Below, one piece after another: positions 35,566 to 39,260 of a DNA stretch of 39,260 nucleotides; the stretch's first letter is position 1; each line of letters opens with the position of its first letter. The notes beneath the pieces were generated by a model that was given only the letters and a program-made list of their open reading frames with translations, was not told where the DNA came from and did no database searches. Both the position numbers and the translations under genes were made by a program. Source of the DNA: Deltaproteobacteria bacterium. GTDB taxonomy: Bacteria > Desulfobacterota > Desulfarculia > Adiutricales > Adiutricaceae. The stretch covers positions 1 through 39,260 of the forward strand of contig JAITRL010000357.1 in NCBI GenBank assembly GCA_031288415.1. Direction: 5' to 3'.

Positions 35566-36833
35566 GGCGCTCCCTCCCTCTCCCCGGCCTGGCCGCGGCC
35601 GGAAGCGCCTGGGCCCGCGGCCCCCGGCCCGGGGAGGCTCCCGCCGCGAGACGCCCCGGCTCCCGGACGTTCCCGGATCCGCGCGAAGGCCCTCCGGAAG
35701 GAGGCCCCGGGATCGATGGCCGCGGAGCGGTTGATGCCCTTGAGGAGGGACACGGCCAGGGCGAAGGCGATGACGTTGGCGCTCCACACGGCCGGCCCCG
35801 GCGGGACAGCCTCGGCGGCCGCCAGGGACATGCCCAGGGAGAAGACCGCATAGTACACGATGAAGATGAAGAGCCCCACGGCGAGCCCGAAGTTGCGGCC
35901 GCGCGTGCGGAAGCTCGCGCCCAAGGGCATGCCGATCACGGCCATGAGGAAGGCCGCCACCGGGAAGGCGAGCCTCCGGTGGTACTCGATGGGGTAATAG
36001 ATCCAGCCTGGATCGCCCCGGTCGCGCAGGAGTTCGGCCTCGGCCAGGAGCATTCCGGTCGGGAGCTCGGAGCGGCCTGCCGCGAAGCCGCCGTCCTCGG
36101 ACGCGAACTGCGGGCCGGGGGAGATCTTGAGCTCGTAGGTCTCGAAGAAGATGCTGTCGACGCTCCCCCTGCCCTGGAGCATGCGGTCGATCACTCCTTC
36201 CGCGAGGCGGAACAGGAGCAGCCCCTCCTCGCGGTCGATGTCCAGCAGGCCCCTGCGGGCCACGATGACGGTGTTCTCCTCCGGGAGCCTCCGGTCGCTG
36301 ATGAAGACGTTCTCCATCTCGTCGGCCCTGGCGGGAAGCTGTCCCACGTAAATCGTGAGGCCGGGGAAATCCCTGACGAAGACCTGCTCCTTGATGGCCA
36401 GGTCCGCCCTGGCCTTGGCCAGGGACAAAAGCTCGGAGCGGAAGCGCAGGTTCGCCGAGGGCGTGAGGTAGACGTTGAAGAGGGCGGTGACGATGGCCGC
36501 CGCGGCCCCGAAGAGCATCACGGGGGGCAGGAGCTGGTAGAGGGAAAGCCCGGAGGCCTTGAGGACCGTGATCTCGGAGTCAGCGCTCATCCTCAGGAAA
36601 GTGGTGAGGGGGGCCAGGAGGGCCGCCATGGGCACGGACATGGACAGCATCTTGGGCATGACCAGCATGAGCACCAGGGCGATGTCCCCGGTGGAGACGC
36701 CGTTGGCGATCACGAGATCCGTCAGCTGCATGATCCTGGCCATGAGCAGGATAAAGGTGAAGACCGCGAGGTTGACCGCGAAGGAAGGCACGGTCTCGGC
36801 CAGGATGCTGCGTTTGATGGTGAAGGACCGCAT
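35562..36833 (-). CDS. lptF: LPS export ABC transporter permease LptF
   Basis: YjgP/YjgQ family: MSADSEITVLKASGLSLYQLLPPVMLFG...FPVAAFLMAVIGMPLG. Confidence 0.93.
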   Translation of the reverse strand: MRSFTIKRSILAETVPSFAVNLAVFTFILLMARIMQLTDLVIANGVSTGDIALVLMLVMPKMLSMSVPMAALLAPLTTFLRMSADSEITVLKASGLSLYQLLPPVMLFGAAAAIVTALFNVYLTPSANLRFRSELLSLAKARADLAIKEQVFVRDFPGLTIYVGQLPARADEMENVFISDRRLPEENTVIVARRGLLDIDREEGLLLFRLAEGVIDRMLQGRGSVDSIFFETYELKISPGPQFASEDGGFAAGRSELPTGMLLAEAELLRDRGDPGWIYYPIEYHRRLAFPVAAFLMAVIGMPLGASFRTRGRNFGLAVGLFIFIVYYAVFSLGMSLAAAEAVPPGPAVWSANVIAFALAVSLLKGINRSAAIDPGASFRRAFARIRERPGAGASRGGSLPGPGAAGPGASGRGQAGEREGAP

Positions 36834-36874
36834 GTCCTGGGGCAGCCTCCCGGCCGGAAGGGGGAGCCGTCAGG

Positions 36875-36894
36875 GGCGGGGCCAAGGCCCCGCC
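36875..36894. other. Intercistronic hairpin between mltG and lptF
   Basis: GGCGGGGCC-AA-GGCCCCGCC. Confidence 0.5.
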
Positions 36895-36969
36895 TCGGGC
36901 GGGCTGAAGTTTTGAGGGGGGAAAGGGCCTGGCGGCGGACGTGCTGAAGCCCGCGGCCTCCCCGGGACT

Positions 36970-38040
36970 TTACGAGCTGCGGCCCTGCCTCTGGTATTGG
37001 GCCACCATGCGGTTGTGCTCCTTAAGGGTGGACGAGAAGTGGTGGGTGCCGTCGTTTTTCGAGACGAAATACAGGTAGTCCGCCGCGGCAGGGCTCACGG
37101 CCGCCCGGATGGCCGCCTCGCCGGGGCTGGCGATGGGCCCGGGCGGGAGGCCCTGGATCACGTAGGTGTTCCAGGCATGCGGGGTCTCGAGGTGGGCCCG
37201 GGTGATGTTGCCGTTGAAGTCCGGAATGCCGTAGATGACCGTGGGATCGGTCTGGAGCCGCATCTTCTTGGCCAGCCGGTTGTGGAAGACGGCGGAGATG
37301 AGGGGGCGTTCGGCGGGGTCGCCGGTCTCCTTCTCCACGATGGAGGCGAGGGTCACCGCCTCGTTCATGGAAAGGCCCCTGGCCGCCGCCTGGGAGGAGT
37401 ACTTGGCCCAGACCTTGAAGAACTGGTCGGTCATGGCTTTCACGACGGACCTGAGGGGAGTGCCCCGCGGGAAGCTGTAGGTCTCGGGGAAGAGGTAGCC
37501 CTCGAGGCTGGGGGCCTCGATGCCCAGGGAGCGGACAAGCTCGGGGTCCCGGCACAGGGCCAGGAAATCGGAAGAGCTCCCCAGGCCGGACAGCTCCACC
37601 TGGCGGGCGATGTCCGCCATGGCCCAGCCTTCCGGCACGGTGAAGGGATAGCGCTTGAAGTTCCCGCGGACCAGGAGCGCGAGGGTCTCCCAGGCGTTAA
37701 GGGAGGGATCCAGGGCCTGCTCGCCGGCCTTGACGGCCACGGGCCTCTTGAGCTTGGAGCTTATCCGCACCGCCCAGAGGAAGGCGTCCTTGTCCCGGAT
37801 GACGCCGGCGTCTTGGAGGATTTGGGCTATCTGGGGATAGCCCGCGCCCTGAGGTATGGAAACCAGCACCTCCCGGCTGGAACTCTCGGGCGCCGTGAAG
37901 CGGTGCCCGTATTCCAAAAGCCAGATGAAAGCGAATATTAGCGCCGCGCAGGCGGCCAGGCCAAGGAAGCCCAGCAGGCGCCCGGCGGCCCCGGGGCCGG
38001 ACTTGACCTTGGCCGCGACAGGCTTTCTTTTGAATTTCAC
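36970..38040 (-). CDS. mltG: Endolytic transglycosylase MltG
   Basis: VTLASIVEKETGDPAERPLISAVFHNRLAKKMRLQTDPTVIYG...HAWNTYVIQGLPPGPIASPG. Confidence 0.97.
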   Translation of the reverse strand: MKFKRKPVAAKVKSGPGAAGRLLGFLGLAACAALIFAFIWLLEYGHRFTAPESSSREVLVSIPQGAGYPQIAQILQDAGVIRDKDAFLWAVRISSKLKRPVAVKAGEQALDPSLNAWETLALLVRGNFKRYPFTVPEGWAMADIARQVELSGLGSSSDFLALCRDPELVRSLGIEAPSLEGYLFPETYSFPRGTPLRSVVKAMTDQFFKVWAKYSSQAAARGLSMNEAVTLASIVEKETGDPAERPLISAVFHNRLAKKMRLQTDPTVIYGIPDFNGNITRAHLETPHAWNTYVIQGLPPGPIASPGEAAIRAAVSPAAADYLYFVSKNDGTHHFSSTLKEHNRMVAQYQRQGRSS

Positions 38041-38045
38041 CTATC

Positions 38046-38600
38046 TCACCCCGCGTCGCCGTCGCCGCCGCAACCGGCGGAGCCCGGCGCCCTGGCGGCC
38101 ATGCCGCCCCCGTCCGTAGCCCCGCCGGCAGGCTCGCCGCCCGCCGGAGGGGGGCCATCCGGCAGGGAGCCCGCAGGGGCCGCGCGCTTTCCGGCCCTGC
38201 CGAGGCGCCTCTCCAGTATCAGAGCCGCCGCAATGCCATCCACCCGAGCCGCCCTGGCGCGCTCGGATCTGGTCCCGTTGGCGTCCATGATTTCGCGGGC
38301 CTCCGCGGTGGTGTAGGACTCGTCTTGGGTGAAGACGGGCACCCGGACCGTTTTTCTGAGCTCATGGGCCAGGGCCAGGGCGGCCTGGGCCCTGGGGCCC
38401 TTCCGGCCGCGGAAGAGCGGCACGCCCACCACCAGCGCCTCGGCCTCCTGGCTTAAGACCAGGGCCGCCACCTCCCTGAGGAAGCGCGCGTGCGGCCGTC
38501 TGGCCAGGGGGGGAAGCGGCCGGGCCACGATGCCCTCCCGGTCGCTCAAGGCGCATCCCACGGTCTTGTCGCCCGGATCCAGGGCGAGGTATCTGGTCAT
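38046..38600 (-). CDS. ruvX: RuvX/YqgF Holliday junction resolvase-like protein
   Basis: MTRYLALDPGDKTVGCALSD...LVVGVPLF...VFTQDESYTTAEA...RVDGIAAALIL. Confidence 0.93.
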   Translation of the reverse strand: MTRYLALDPGDKTVGCALSDREGIVARPLPPLARRPHARFLREVAALVLSQEAEALVVGVPLFRGRKGPRAQAALALAHELRKTVRVPVFTQDESYTTAEAREIMDANGTRSERARAARVDGIAAALILERRLGRAGKRAAPAGSLPDGPPPAGGEPAGGATDGGGMAARAPGSAGCGGDGDAG

Positions 38601-38835
38601 GGGCGGCGGCCGTCCTTTCACCGGCAGATCAGGAATGATAGCGCTTAAGGAGACCGATGACAATACGGGCCGCCTTTCCCCGGGGGGCCGCAGGGCAGGC
38701 GCCCGGAAGCGCCTTGCGGCGGCAGGGGCGAGGGAGGCAGGATCTCCGGAGGGCTTGCGGGGGAAGGAAAGCCCCCGGCCGGGCTGCGGGCGTCCCTGAG
38801 CGGGAAGGGGATCGGGCCGCTGCCTTCCGGGGGTC

Positions 38836-38864
38836 TTGATTTTCGCGGGGCCAATGTCTATATT
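38836..38864 (+). promoter_or_regulatory. Putative sigma70 promoter
   Basis: TTGATT-N17-TATATT. Confidence 0.65.
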
Positions 38865-39128
38865 CCGACAGGAGGCCCCTGTCGGCCTCGCCCGACCCTT
38901 GCGCGGCCCGCCAGGGCCCAGGAACGGCTCCCGCCGTCCCGGCCTGCGGGGGCCGCGGCCTTACCCTTCCTGCCCGCTTTTCTCACGGGCTTTTTCGCAA
39001 GTCTGCCATATCGGCGTCTGCAGCTTTGAGGCTTCGGGCCCTCGCCCGGAACCTTCCGCCGGAACCGTGCCACGGGCTGGCGCGACTGTCGGCAGCCCTT
39101 TCCTGCCCACTTGTCATAAGGAGCAACA

Positions 39129-39260
39129 ATGCAGGACTTCACCAAGCCGCCCCGGACCGGCGCCCAGCCCCAGAACGGCGCACAGCCCCAGAACGGCGGG
39201 TACCAACAGTACAGCTCTCCTCCGCCCCAGAACGGCTGGTACCAGCAAAGCGGCGCCCCG
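39129..39260 (+). CDS. 5' end of a Pro/Gln/Asn-rich ORF truncated by the window edge
   Basis: AAGGAG RBS 5-7 nt upstream of ATG; MQDFTKPPRTGAQPQNGAQPQNGGYQQYSSPPPQNGWYQQSGAP, no stop before the window end. Confidence 0.7.
   Translation, partial: MQDFTKPPRTGAQPQNGAQPQNGGYQQYSSPPPQNGWYQQSGAP

Noticed and set aside
34271-35851. 526-aa minus ORF overlapping lptG in another frame
   Set aside because: Out-of-frame overlap with lptG; Arg/Pro/Gly-rich nonsense translation
1-39260. tRNA or rRNA genes
   Set aside because: Scanned by eye for T-loop GTTCGANNC motifs with cloverleaf context and for conserved rRNA, tmRNA and RNase P signatures; none found

Overview
A high-GC chromosomal window, probably from a Gram-negative bacterium (LptF/LptG, type IV pilus minor pilins and flagellar rod genes present; a Desulfobacterota-like lineage is only a guess). 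About 28 CDSs are supportable. Recognisable loci: rpe; a DegT-family aminotransferase; a flavodoxin-like reductase; a large alpha-solenoid TPR/PPR-like protein; a minor-pilin operon (pilW-fimT-pilV-pilX) led by an MJ0042-type zinc-ribbon protein; a GGDEF + PilZ pair; rfbC; dtd; flgB-flgC-fliE; azlCD; a three-gene ABC importer (PF04392-type binding protein); two overlapping hybrid histidine kinases; an IS1634-like transposase pseudogene; lptFG; mltG; ruvX; and the start of a PQN-rich ORF. By my CDS boundaries only about two thirds of the window codes for protein. GC-rich spacers of 0.8-2.1 kb carry hairpins, orphan terminators, promoters and short tandem repeats with 9, 10, 19, 30 and 39 bp units. 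Most interesting: (1) a tandem paralogous hybrid-kinase pair whose first member has lost ATP-binding residues and carries an Hpt-like domain with His replaced by Arg; (2) several candidate unannotated structured RNAs (15221-15345, 11497-11865, downstream of 24485, 38836-38998); (3) the unusual solenoid protein. All calls come from reading the sequence; no database search was run.
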